Part shown: piece by piece, positions 48,292 through 56,641 of the stretch | How positions within the stretch are numbered: the first letter of the stretch is position 1 | Layout of the letters: every line of letters starts with the position of its first letter | Assembly: GCF_024519465.1 (NCBI RefSeq) | Contig: NZ_JALJRW010000003.1 | Location: forward strand, 243,158-307,157 | DNA: 64,000 bases | Direction: 5' to 3' | Source of the DNA: Stenotrophomonas sp. Ste86 | GTDB taxonomy: Bacteria > Pseudomonadota > Gammaproteobacteria > Xanthomonadales > Xanthomonadaceae | The notes under the pieces: generated by a model | The model's database searches: none | Told to the model about the DNA's origin: nothing | Seen by the model: the letters and a program-made list of their open reading frames with translations, nothing else | Program-made: the position numbers and the translations under genes

Positions 48292-49517
48292 CGCGAGGCG
48301 ATGAAGGATTGCACCGCAGCCCGCAGGCGCTTCAGGCCTTCGGCGATCTCTTCATCGGTGATGTTCAGCGCCGGCACGAAGCGCAGCACGTCAGGACCGG
48401 CCTGCAGGGTCAGCAGGCCGTGTTCGGCGGCATGGTCCAGGATCGCCCCGGCCTGGCCGGCGAAGTCCCGGTCCAGCACCGCGCCCAGCATCAGGCCGCG
48501 GCCACGAACCTGGCTGAACACCTTGAACTCGTCGTTGATCCGGCCCAGCCCATCGTGCAGCGCCTGCGACTGGCGGCTGACGTTGTGCGCGATCTCCGGC
48601 GAGGACAACTTGCGCAGTGCCACGCGCGCCACCGCCGCGGCCAGCGGATTGCCGCCGAAGGTGGTGCCGTGCGCGCCGAACTGCATCACCTCGGCCACCT
48701 TGGGACCGGCCAGCATCGCGCCGATCGGGAAACCGCCGCCCAGCGCCTTGGCCAGGGTCACGATGTCCGGCTTGATGTTGTCCTGCCAGTGCGCGAACAG
48801 GGTGCCGGTGCGGCCCATGCCTACCTGGATCTCGTCGAGCACCATCAGCGCGTCGTGCTGGTCGCACAGGGCGCGGATGCGCTGCATGAAGCCCGGCTTG
48901 GCCGGCATCACCCCGCCCTCGCCCTGGATAGGCTCGAGCATGACCGCGGCCACGTCGCCGGCGGCCATCGCGGTTTCCAGCTGCACCTCATCGTTGAAAT
49001 CGACGTAGCGGAAGCCACCGGGCAGCGGCTCGTAGCCTTCCTGGTACTTGGGCTGGGCGGTGGCGGTCACCGCGGCCAGGGTGCGGCCGTGGAAGCTGCC
49101 GCGGAAAGTCACGATCACCCGCTGATGGGCCGGACGTCCCTGCGAGGAGGCCCACTTGCGCACCAGCTTGATCGCCACTTCATTGGCTTCTGCGCCGGAA
49201 TTGCACAGGAACACCCGCTCGGCAAAGCGCGAGGAAGTGACCAGTTCTTCGGCCAGGCGCAGCGGCGGCTCGCTGTAGAACACATTGCTGGTGTGCCACA
49301 GCTTGCCGGCCTGCTCGATCAGTGCAGCGGTCAGGTCCGGGTCGTTGTGGCCCAGGCCGCACACGGCGATGCCGGCGGCCAGGTCGATGAATTCACGGCC
49401 CTGGTTGTCCCAGACGCGCGCGCCCTGGCCGCGTTCGAGCACCACCTGGCGCGGTTTGTAGACCGGCAGGTAGTAATGCGACAGGGACAGGAGCGGATCG
49501 GTGGCGGCGGCGGTCAT
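48288..49517 (-). CDS. argD: Acetylornithine aminotransferase
   Basis: The protein has 409 residues from MTAAATDPLLSLSHYYLPVY and is a class III PLP aminotransferase. It likely makes N-acetylornithine in arginine synthesis and may also serve succinyl-DAP in lysine synthesis. The PLP lysine is in TLAKALGGGFPIGA. Other landmarks are FLCNSGAEANEVAIKLVRKW, TFRGSFHGRTLAAV, EPIQGEGGV and MVLDEIQVGMGRTG. The frame is open further upstream but the start is set by the family N-terminus. It is divergent from the K+ channel gene. Confidence 0.9.
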   Translation of the reverse strand: MTAAATDPLLSLSHYYLPVYKPRQVVLERGQGARVWDNQGREFIDLAAGIAVCGLGHNDPDLTAALIEQAGKLWHTSNVFYSEPPLRLAEELVTSSRFAERVFLCNSGAEANEVAIKLVRKWASSQGRPAHQRVIVTFRGSFHGRTLAAVTATAQPKYQEGYEPLPGGFRYVDFNDEVQLETAMAAGDVAAVMLEPIQGEGGVMPAKPGFMQRIRALCDQHDALMVLDEIQVGMGRTGTLFAHWQDNIKPDIVTLAKALGGGFPIGAMLAGPKVAEVMQFGAHGTTFGGNPLAAAVARVALRKLSSPEIAHNVSRQSQALHDGLGRINDEFKVFSQVRGRGLMLGAVLDRDFAGQAGAILDHAAEHGLLTLQAGPDVLRFVPALNITDEEIAEGLKRLRAAVQSFIASR

Positions 49518-49581
49518 GGCAGTCAGGGGGGTCAGGGAAGGCCCATTCTCGCGCTTCCACCGGCTGGGGCACAATGCGCCC

Positions 49582-50454
49582 ATGCGACCGTTCAGTGCCC
49601 CCCAGCTCAATCCCGCGACAGAGACCGGCTGGCGCCGGACCTGGTTCGACATCATCTACCGCCACGACACCCGGCCCTCGCGCAATTTCGACCTGCTGCT
49701 GGTCTACGCGATCATCGCCAGCGTGCTGGTGGTCATGTTCGACAGTGTGCAGCGCTTCCACATCGCCCACGCCGACTGGCTGTACGTGCTCGAGTGGGGC
49801 TTCACGATCCTGTTCACCGCCGAATACGTGCTGCGCCTGGCGGTGGTCAAGCGCCCGCTGCGCTACGCCTTCAGCGTCTGGGGGATCATCGACCTGGCCT
49901 CGATCCTGCCCACCTACCTGTCCCTGTTCATTCCCGGTGCGCAGAGCCTGCTGGTGGTGCGCGCGCTGCGCATCCTGCGCGTGTTCCGCATCCTCAAGCT
50001 GACCCGCTACATCGAAGAGAGCGGCGTGTTGATGGAATCGCTGTGGCGCAGCCGTCGCAAGGTGCTGCTGTTCCTGTTCACGGTGGTCACCATCACGATC
50101 ATCGCCGGCACCCTGATGTACGTGATCGAAGGCCCCAACCACGGCTTCACCAGCATTCCCAGCAGCATGTACTGGGCGGTGGTGACGATGGCCACGGTGG
50201 GCTTTGGCGACATCGTGCCGCAGACCGTGCTCGGCCGCTTCGTCACTTCGGTGCTGATCCTGATCGGCTACAGCATCATCGCCGTACCCACCGGCATCTA
50301 CACCGCCGAACTGGCCAGCACCATGCGCGAGGCCGAGCACGCCGCCCGGCGTGATGCCCGCGGCTGCCCGCACTGCGGGCTGGAAGGACACGAGCCGGAT
50401 GCGCTGCATTGCCGCCATTGCGGCGGGAAACTGCCGCCGGTGTTCAACGCCTGA
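49582..50454 (+). CDS. Voltage-gated potassium channel with C-terminal zinc ribbon
   Basis: The protein has 290 residues with six membrane helices (S1-S6). S4 carries regularly spaced arginines (128-142, VRALRILRVFRILKLTR), as in voltage sensors. The pore filter is TVGFGD (205-210) in TMATVGFGDIVP. After S6 there is a short coiled stretch and a zinc ribbon with Cys262, Cys265, Cys277 and Cys280 (CPHC, CRHC). The pore and sensor are family features. The metal-binding tail is less usual and could gate or tether the channel. Confidence 0.92.
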   Translation: MRPFSAPQLNPATETGWRRTWFDIIYRHDTRPSRNFDLLLVYAIIASVLVVMFDSVQRFHIAHADWLYVLEWGFTILFTAEYVLRLAVVKRPLRYAFSVWGIIDLASILPTYLSLFIPGAQSLLVVRALRILRVFRILKLTRYIEESGVLMESLWRSRRKVLLFLFTVVTITIIAGTLMYVIEGPNHGFTSIPSSMYWAVVTMATVGFGDIVPQTVLGRFVTSVLILIGYSIIAVPTGIYTAELASTMREAEHAARRDARGCPHCGLEGHEPDALHCRHCGGKLPPVFNA

Positions 50455-50471
50455 GCCCTTCAGGCACGCGC

Positions 50472-50498
50472 GCGGCGGGGCGTTCACCGCCCCGCCGC
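50472..50498. terminator. Hairpin after the K+ channel gene
   Basis: A perfect 11-bp stem (GCGGCGGGGCG / CGCCCCGCCGC) with the loop TTCAC lies between two convergent genes. No T run follows on the plus strand. It is probably a bidirectional 3'-end structure. Confidence 0.55.
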
Positions 50499-50538
50499 GT
50501 TGACGCCGTCGTCGCCGACAGCGACGTGGCACTGCGCC

Positions 50539-51489
50539 TTAGCGCGACAGCTGGTTGCTGGCGTCGACCAGATCGTTGTAGCTGTCGGTCACCGCTTCGG
50601 CCGAGCCCTGCGGGTTACCGATGCGGCCACCGCCCTGCATCAGGATCTGCTCGCTGCGGGTCAGCGGCTTGTTTTCCTGCAGGCGCTCCACGCGACGACC
50701 GGCATCCCGGGCCAGCCCATCGGCAGCGCGCTCCAGGTGGCCCCACATCGCATCGCCCTTACCGATCTTGTCGTCCTGGGCCTGCTTCAGCAGGGCCTGG
50801 AAGGCGGCCAGCTGCGTGCGTGCCACGGCCAGGTCCGGCGTGTCGGCCGTCAACAGCGCCACCAGCTGTTTGGCATCGCCCACGATCCGGAGCTGGTAGT
50901 ACGACGCCGAGCGCCCTTCGGCCGCCTCGATCTCCTTCAGCTGGGCGTGACGGCGCTCGTCTTCGCGCTTCTCCAGCGCGGCATCCAGCGCATCGCTGGC
51001 ATCGAAGAATGCCATGTACGCCTGCATCAGCGGGCCGTGCTGGGTGCGCATGCCGGCGTGGTCGTCGCGCAGGTAGTCCTCGCGGGTGTAGTAGCGGTCG
51101 GTCTGTTCGATCAGCGCGTACAGGTCAACGAAGCGCTGCTGGTAGGCGCGCGCAGGCGGGTCCAGCGCGGCATCGGCCGGGGCCATCGCCAGCGCCGCCA
51201 CCATCGGCTCATTGCACAGCGCGACGCGGTGCGACAGCACCATGCCCGGCCCGCGCACGTGCGTCTCCTTGCCGGTCGGGCCCGCCTTCGGATCCTGCAT
51301 CCAGCCGGTGTACTGCTGGAAGCCTTCGTGGATGGGCTGCTCCACCGCGTTGAAACACGCGACGTAAGCATTCACCTTCTCAACGCCCTCGGTATCGGCG
51401 GCGTGCGAGGGGCCTTTGCTGCAGGCGCCGAGCAGGCCGATGACGGCGATGGCGGCGGCGAGCGATGCACTTCGTTTGCGATGGGACAT
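50539..51489 (-). CDS. YiiG-like (DUF3829) lipoprotein
   Basis: The precursor has 316 residues with a lipoprotein signal ending LLGAC (Cys23). The mature part is all-helical, with the family pattern VEKVNAYVACFNAVEQPIHE, YYTREDYLRDDHAGMRTQHG and a long helical C-terminal half. It matches the YiiG/DUF3829 family of unknown role. It would sit in the periplasm, lipid-anchored. It is single, convergent with the K+ channel gene. Confidence 0.82.
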   Translation of the reverse strand: MSHRKRSASLAAAIAVIGLLGACSKGPSHAADTEGVEKVNAYVACFNAVEQPIHEGFQQYTGWMQDPKAGPTGKETHVRGPGMVLSHRVALCNEPMVAALAMAPADAALDPPARAYQQRFVDLYALIEQTDRYYTREDYLRDDHAGMRTQHGPLMQAYMAFFDASDALDAALEKREDERRHAQLKEIEAAEGRSASYYQLRIVGDAKQLVALLTADTPDLAVARTQLAAFQALLKQAQDDKIGKGDAMWGHLERAADGLARDAGRRVERLQENKPLTRSEQILMQGGGRIGNPQGSAEAVTDSYNDLVDASNQLSR

Positions 51490-51578
51490 TCAACAGACCA
51501 GACAAAAGGGGGCACGCACAGTAGCAGTTGCGCGTGCAGCCTTTGTCGACGACCCGGCCCTGCGGCGGCGCCGCAGGC

Positions 51579-52397
51579 TCAATCCAGGAACAGATCGGGC
51601 AGCAGCGGTCGCGACGGATCCACCGCGTAGCCGCTCAGGTCGGTGATACCGGCCTGCGCCAGTACCTCGTCATCAAGCAGGAACTGCCCGCTGAAACCGG
51701 CCGCATCGCGGGTCAGTACCGCATGCGCGGCATCGGCCAGGATCTGCGGCGTGCGGCAGCCGTTGATGTCCACGCCGGGAATCATGTTGACCGCATCGGT
51801 GGCGATGATCGTGCGTGGCCACAACGCGTTGACCGCCACGCCCTGGGGCCCGAACTCGGCGGCCAGGCCCAGGGTGACGAAGCTCATGCCCATCTTGGCC
51901 AGCGTGTAGCCGGTATGCGGCCCCCACCATTTCGGGTCCAGGCTTGGCGGCGGCGCCAGGGTGAGGATGTGCGGGTTGGGCGCCTGCAGCAGATACGGCA
52001 GGCAGGCCTGCGCGCACAGGAAGCTGCCACGCGAATTGACCTGCTGCATCAGGTCGAAGCGCTTCATGGGGGTATCCAGCGTGCCACGCAGCCAGATCGC
52101 GCTGGCGTTGTTGACCAGAATGTCGATGCCGCCAAAGGTGTCCACCGTCGCGGCGACCGCCGCGCGCACCTGGTCTTCCTCGCGGATGTCGCACTTCAGT
52201 GCCAGGCCCTGGCCACCGGCAGCGGTGACCGCCTCGACGGCGCTGTGGATGGTGCCGGGCAGCTTCGGGTTGGGCACCGCCGACTTGGCCGCGATGGCCA
52301 CGTTGGCACCGTCGCGCGCCGCGCGCAGGGCGATGGCCAGGCCGATGCCGCGCGAGGCGCCGGTAATGAAGAGGGTCTTGCCTTGCAGACTGGCCAT
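51579..52397 (-). CDS. Short-chain dehydrogenase/reductase, HSDL2-like
   Basis: The protein has 272 residues from MASLQGKTLFITGASRGIG (ATG complementary to 52395-52397, AGGAG nine bases upstream). The nucleotide-binding motif is TGASRGIG (12-19), then NNAS at 97-100, and the catalytic pair Tyr164 and Lys168 is in GYTLAKMG. The sequence best resembles the HSDL2-type SDRs of lipid metabolism. The position normally held by the catalytic Ser is Ala148 (TLAPPPSL). The frame stays open far upstream across the divergent lipoprotein gene; that part is not coding. Confidence 0.88.
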   Translation of the reverse strand: MASLQGKTLFITGASRGIGLAIALRAARDGANVAIAAKSAVPNPKLPGTIHSAVEAVTAAGGQGLALKCDIREEDQVRAAVAATVDTFGGIDILVNNASAIWLRGTLDTPMKRFDLMQQVNSRGSFLCAQACLPYLLQAPNPHILTLAPPPSLDPKWWGPHTGYTLAKMGMSFVTLGLAAEFGPQGVAVNALWPRTIIATDAVNMIPGVDINGCRTPQILADAAHAVLTRDAAGFSGQFLLDDEVLAQAGITDLSGYAVDPSRPLLPDLFLD

Positions 52398-52505
52398 TGT
52401 CCGTTGCTCCTGCGCAATCGTTGATGGGGCAGTATGCCGCGCCCACGCAGAGTTCACCGCTTCTTGACGATAGTGTCCTCCGGTCACCGCTGCGAGGTAC
52501 TTACC

Positions 52506-53192
52506 ATGCGCCGTTCCCGTTGCCTGCTGCCTGTCCTGGGCCTGCTCCTGATGACCACGGCCTGCCAGGGCGATTCCTCCGCTCCTGCCCCGATCATGTC
52601 CAACGGCGCGACTGCCGCCGCCCCAACGCCGCCTGCCGACGGCGCAGTGCGCTGGAGCCGGGCGGTGGTATGGAGTGGCGATCTGAACAGCTGTCGCCAG
52701 GGCGAGGCCGCCGCGTCCCGCGACTGCCTGATCAAGGCGATGCAGAGCGGTGGCGCCGGCCCCGATGCAGTGCGTGCCGCCGAGCAGCTGTCCAGTGGCG
52801 GCGAACTTGCCTTCGTTACCGCCTGGCATGAACACGACGGCATCGGCGTGGCCACGGTGGCGTATCCGTTCCGCGCCAACACCAATGAAGGCACGCGCCT
52901 CATCGATGCAAGCGGCAACCGCATCGATGTGGACACCGTGCAATGGGACGATGCCCTGCGTGCCGATCCCGGCGTGCAGGCGCTGTTGCAGGCCCATCCG
53001 CAGGCGACGCCCTTCGCACCGGCGCAGGCGGATGGCAGCACGCCGCTGGACGGCGGCGGCGTGCGTCTGCTGTATCGCACGCCGCTGCGTGACTGCCACG
53101 CCTGCGCCAACGAAGGGCAATTGCAGATCGGCTATGACTTTGATGCCAAGCGAAATTTCATCGGTCAGCAGGTGGTGCCGGTGACACCGTGA
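52506..53192 (+). CDS. Hypothetical lipoprotein with CxxC motif
   Basis: The precursor has 228 residues with a lipobox MTTAC (Cys20), then a Ser/Ala/Pro linker. A globular region follows with paired cysteines (LNSCRQGEAAASRDCLIKAM) and, near the C-terminus, RDCHACANEGQLQIGYDFD. I do not recognise the family. The C-terminal CHAC segment followed by aromatic strands recurs in small periplasmic proteins of xanthomonads from memory. It is divergent from the SDR gene and convergent with the DUF2867 gene. Confidence 0.75.
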   Translation: MRRSRCLLPVLGLLLMTTACQGDSSAPAPIMSNGATAAAPTPPADGAVRWSRAVVWSGDLNSCRQGEAAASRDCLIKAMQSGGAGPDAVRAAEQLSSGGELAFVTAWHEHDGIGVATVAYPFRANTNEGTRLIDASGNRIDVDTVQWDDALRADPGVQALLQAHPQATPFAPAQADGSTPLDGGGVRLLYRTPLRDCHACANEGQLQIGYDFDAKRNFIGQQVVPVTP

Positions 53193-53199
53193 AGTGGCG

Positions 53200-53709
53200 T
53201 CACCCCGCGTAGGTGCGTACCTGCCGCCGCAACAGATGCGGCACGATCCACCGATGCACCGGCGCGACCGGCAGCATGTACAGCCGCCCAAACGCGTTAT
53301 GGGTGTGCACCACCGTGGCGATCTCCAGCAGATCGCCACGCCATTGCAGCGCCAGCTGCACGCGCAGGTGGCGGTCGTCATCTTCCAGCACGATCGCATC
53401 GGGCGTGCACAGTTGCACGGTGAAGATGCCGAGCCGGTCACCCGGCCGTGGATCAACGCTGTCGGGCACCGCACGCAGCGAGCCCAAATCCTTCATGCCG
53501 AGCAGGCGCATGCCGCCGTTGCGTATGGCCATCAGCCCATCGAACGAGCCCGGCACCGTCGCGGCCATGTCCTGGTAGGCCTGCAACGCCGAACGTCGCG
53601 CGCGCGGCGCTACCGCCTGGCAGGCGTGTACGAAGTCGGCGCCGGGCAGCTGCGCATGCAGCACGTTGCCGGCGTCCAGCGGCACCACGCTCACCCCCGG
53701 CGTCCTCAC
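53200..53709 (-). CDS. DUF2867-like protein
   Basis: The protein has 169 residues from a GTG (complement 53707-53709) that overlaps the stop of the upstream kinase gene (GTGA), so the two are coupled. Domain landmarks are LHAQLPGADFVHACQAVAP, RNGGMRLLGMKDLG, and VVHTHNAFGRLYMLPVAPVHRWIV at the C-terminus, cut by short insertions. DUF2867 proteins are related to SRPBCC-like folds and have no known enzyme role. It has no signal peptide. Confidence 0.75.
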   Translation of the reverse strand: MRTPGVSVVPLDAGNVLHAQLPGADFVHACQAVAPRARRSALQAYQDMAATVPGSFDGLMAIRNGGMRLLGMKDLGSLRAVPDSVDPRPGDRLGIFTVQLCTPDAIVLEDDDRHLRVQLALQWRGDLLEIATVVHTHNAFGRLYMLPVAPVHRWIVPHLLRRQVRTYAG

Positions 53710-54368
53710 GGCTTGGGGCCCTGCCCCTCGTTGTCTTCCCAGTGCAGGATCTTCCGCGTAACGAAGCGGTACACCGGCTTGCCGGTGCGGAACCACAGAT
53801 CGCGCACCCACGAGGTGCGCTTGAGCAGGCGCTTCTCGACCGGGGTGAGCTGTTCACGACAGTACATGCGCTTGTGCTTGAGCAGGTGGCGCAGATCTTC
53901 GCGCGCCAGCAGGCGCATCCAGCGCGAGCGCGGGTTGCCGATCACCGCCAGCTGAAAATCGATCAGGGCCGGCGAACCGTCCTCGCGCACCAGCCAGTTG
54001 GCTTCCTTGGCCAGGTCGTTGTGCGCGATGCCATGCCGATGCACGCGCTGCAACAACCGACGCGCGGCACGGAAGTAGGCCAGGTCGCCGCGCGGCGGGC
54101 GCTGGTACATCGCATCGCCGGCCATGAAGCTGCGGTCCAGCCAGCGGCCGTTCCAGGCCAGCAGCGCCGGGGTGTCGGCCATGCCGTCCAGGTGGGCCAG
54201 CGCGCGCGCTTCACGCCGGGCCAGCCACCACGCCGGCAGCCGCAGCCACCACGGGGTGGCCTCCAGGTCGCGGCGGACAAAACGATGGCCGTCCTGCTCG
54301 ATCAGCAGAATGCGGCCGAAGCTGTCGGCCTTGAGGGCGTGCGGGGCGGGATCGGGGGCGCGGTTCAT
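53706..54368 (-). CDS. Lipopolysaccharide-kinase-like (Kdo/RIO-type) phosphotransferase
   Basis: The protein has 220 residues with a minimal protein-kinase-like fold. The start MNRAPDPAPHALKADSFGRI leads into a short glycine-poor N-lobe. The catalytic loop is HGIAHNDLAKEAN, matching H-x-D-x-x-x-x-N with Asp and Asn in place. The metal loop is IDFQLA, with DFQ where DFG is usual. Such proteins often phosphorylate Kdo or heptose of LPS core, or act as small kinases. The target here is unknown. It is the first of a two-gene unit with the DUF2867 gene. Confidence 0.78.
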   Translation of the reverse strand: MNRAPDPAPHALKADSFGRILLIEQDGHRFVRRDLEATPWWLRLPAWWLARREARALAHLDGMADTPALLAWNGRWLDRSFMAGDAMYQRPPRGDLAYFRAARRLLQRVHRHGIAHNDLAKEANWLVREDGSPALIDFQLAVIGNPRSRWMRLLAREDLRHLLKHKRMYCREQLTPVEKRLLKRTSWVRDLWFRTGKPVYRFVTRKILHWEDNEGQGPKP

Positions 54369-54458
54369 CGCGCCATTCTAGGCGCGTGATCGCCTGCGAT
54401 CACTGCAGATGTCCGACATTGACCGGCCTTGGCCGGCAGTCAGTCACCTTCACACCTC

Positions 54459-54464
54459 TATAAT
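54459..54464 (+). promoter_or_regulatory. TATAAT box seven bases before the DedA-PAP2 start codon
   Basis: A consensus -10 box ends six bases before the ATG at 54471, placing the expected transcript start on or next to the start codon. No -35 match is seen at normal spacing, and no Shine-Dalgarno is present between. A leaderless mRNA is suggested. Confidence 0.5.
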
Positions 54465-54470
54465 CGGGCG

Positions 54471-56471
54471 ATGGACTCGTCATGGATCGATGCCACGCTT
54501 GCGTGGATCTCAGCTCACCCCGTGCTTGCCGGTGCGGTCATCTTCCTCATTGCCTTCTGCGATGCGGTCATCGTGCTGGGCGCGATCGTGCCGGCGTTGC
54601 CGCTGCTGTTCGCGGTGGGCGTGTTCATCGGCCTTGGCCAGATTTCCGGTCCCTATGCGGTGGCGTGCGCGGCGCTGGGCGCCTTCGCCGGCGATGGCCT
54701 GAGTTACTGGGTGGGCCGGCGCTGGGGCGATCGTCTACGGGGTTTCTGGCCTTTCAGCAAATACCCGCAGCTGCTCGACCGTGGCGAGACGATGTTCCGC
54801 CGCAATGCCTTCAAGAGCATCCTGGTGGCGCGGTATGTCGGCGCGATCCGTCCGTTCGTGCCGGCCATCGCCGGCATGATGAACATGCCGATGTCGCGCT
54901 ACATCCAGGCCAGTGGCATCGCCAGCCTGTCGTGGGCGGTGCTGTTCCTGGCCCCGGGCTGGGTGCTGGGCGAGGCCTACGACACGGTCGCGGCGGTCGC
55001 CGGCCGGCTGGTGATGGTGCTGGGCCTGGTGGCGGTGGTGATGGGCGCGGTCTGGGCGATCGTGCTGTACAGCTATCGCTGGTCGGCCTCGCGCATGGAC
55101 AGCTGGCTGGCCACGCTGCTGCGCTGGTCGCAGCGCCATCCCACCCTGGGCCGCTATTCGGTGTCGGTGTTCGATCCGCAGCGGCGTGAATCGGTGCCGC
55201 TGGCGATGCTGGCCCTGATGCTGCTGTTGCTGGGCTGGTGCTGGTTCGCGCTGTTGATGGCGGTGGTCGCCCACGGCGAACCGCTCCGCCTGGACCTGGC
55301 CGTGCACGACGCCATGTTGGCGCTGCGCAACCCGTTGGCCGACTACCCGATGGCTGCACTGGCCTCGCTCGGCGCGTGGCAGGTGCTGCTGCCGGCCACC
55401 GCCGCCGGCATGGGGTACCTGGTCTGGCGTCGACGCTGGATGGCCGCCGCGCATTGGCTGGCCGCCCTGGCCTTCGGCCTGGCACTGTGCAAGCTGCTCG
55501 GCGCCACCGTGCACGTGGTGCGCCCGCCCGATGCCAGCAGTGGCTTCGGCTTTCCGTCGGTGTCGGTGACCATGGCCACCATCACCTTCGGCTTCTTCGC
55601 GGTGTTGATCGCGCGCGAGCTGCCCGGGCGCACGCGCGTGTGGCCGTACCTGCTGTCGGGCATCATCGTCAGCCTGATCGGCTTTGCGCGTATCTATCTG
55701 GGCGCGCATTGGCTGAGCGATGTAATCGGCGGCATGCTGTTCGGCATTTTCTGGCTGCTGGTGCTGGGCATCGCGTACCGCCGCCGCTTCAACCGGTCGT
55801 TCTGGGTCAAGCCGGTGGCGTGGCTGTTCTACGGCGTCTTCGCGATCAGCGCGCTGTGGTATGCGCCGCGCAACATTCCGGTCAAGCTCGCCCGCTTCGA
55901 ACCGGCGCAACCGGCGCCGGTGGACATGGCCTCCACCGCCTGGTGGCAGGACGACTGGAAGCAGCTCCCGTCGCGTCGCAACGAGTTCGACGATGACCAG
56001 CGCTGGCCGCTGGACGTGCAGGTGGCCGGGCCGCTGGCGCCGCTGCAGCAGCGCCTGGAACGCCAGGGCTGGCGGGTGCAGCCGCAGGCCGGTTGGCAAC
56101 AGGCGCTGCTGATGCTGGACAAATCGGCCAAGCCGGAGGAAGTGCCGGTGCTGCCGGCGACGCTGGATACCCAGGTCGAATCGCTGCTGATGCTGCGCGC
56201 GGGCAATGCGCCCAACGAGATCTTCGCGCTGCGGCTGTGGCCGGCGCCGGCACGTCTGCAGCCGGGCGATGCGCCGTTGTGGTTGGGCAGCGCGCAGACG
56301 CTGCACTACCAGCAGCATTTCCACCTGATCGGGATGTGGCGCCCGCTGCGCGGCATCGACCCATCGTTGAACGCGGTGCGCGAGGCGCTCGATGGCCTGC
56401 CGCAGCAGGTGGACACCCATCCGGAAACGCAGATGCCGGTGCTGCGGGTGCGTACGCCAGCGGCGGAGTAA
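54471..56471 (+). CDS. DedA-PAP2 fusion membrane protein with LssY-like tail
   Basis: The protein has 666 residues in three parts. Residues 1-205 are a DedA/SNARE-associated membrane domain (FAGDGLSYWVGRRWGDRL, RYVGAIRPFVPAIAGMMNM), the family of lipid-flippase-type proteins. Residues 240-450 are a PAP2 phosphatase domain: K341-x-(9)-R351P352 and R407-x5-H413-x3-D417 are present. The middle PSGH motif reads PSVS (362-365), so its His is missing. Residues 470-666 are a soluble LssY-C-like domain. Undecaprenyl phosphate or phospholipid recycling is plausible by family. The altered motif makes phosphatase activity doubtful. Confidence 0.88.
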   Translation: MDSSWIDATLAWISAHPVLAGAVIFLIAFCDAVIVLGAIVPALPLLFAVGVFIGLGQISGPYAVACAALGAFAGDGLSYWVGRRWGDRLRGFWPFSKYPQLLDRGETMFRRNAFKSILVARYVGAIRPFVPAIAGMMNMPMSRYIQASGIASLSWAVLFLAPGWVLGEAYDTVAAVAGRLVMVLGLVAVVMGAVWAIVLYSYRWSASRMDSWLATLLRWSQRHPTLGRYSVSVFDPQRRESVPLAMLALMLLLLGWCWFALLMAVVAHGEPLRLDLAVHDAMLALRNPLADYPMAALASLGAWQVLLPATAAGMGYLVWRRRWMAAAHWLAALAFGLALCKLLGATVHVVRPPDASSGFGFPSVSVTMATITFGFFAVLIARELPGRTRVWPYLLSGIIVSLIGFARIYLGAHWLSDVIGGMLFGIFWLLVLGIAYRRRFNRSFWVKPVAWLFYGVFAISALWYAPRNIPVKLARFEPAQPAPVDMASTAWWQDDWKQLPSRRNEFDDDQRWPLDVQVAGPLAPLQQRLERQGWRVQPQAGWQQALLMLDKSAKPEEVPVLPATLDTQVESLLMLRAGNAPNEIFALRLWPAPARLQPGDAPLWLGSAQTLHYQQHFHLIGMWRPLRGIDPSLNAVREALDGLPQQVDTHPETQMPVLRVRTPAAE

Positions 56472-56641
56472 TCCACGCGTCGTTCGGGCGCGTTCGCGCC
56501 GACCAGCACGGTGAACGCATCAGCGCAGCCGGCGACGCCTTCGATCGCCGCTCATGCCATCGGTGAACGTTGCGCGGTCATCGGTGGTCGATCGGGATGC
56601 GACCCTACCGCTGCACTTGGAGGGAGCACGTCGCTCGGCCC

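Noticed and set aside
52398-53474. N-terminal extension of the SDR reading frame
   Set aside because: It would run across the gap and through the opposite-strand lipoprotein gene; the SDR start with AGGAG at 52397 is clear.
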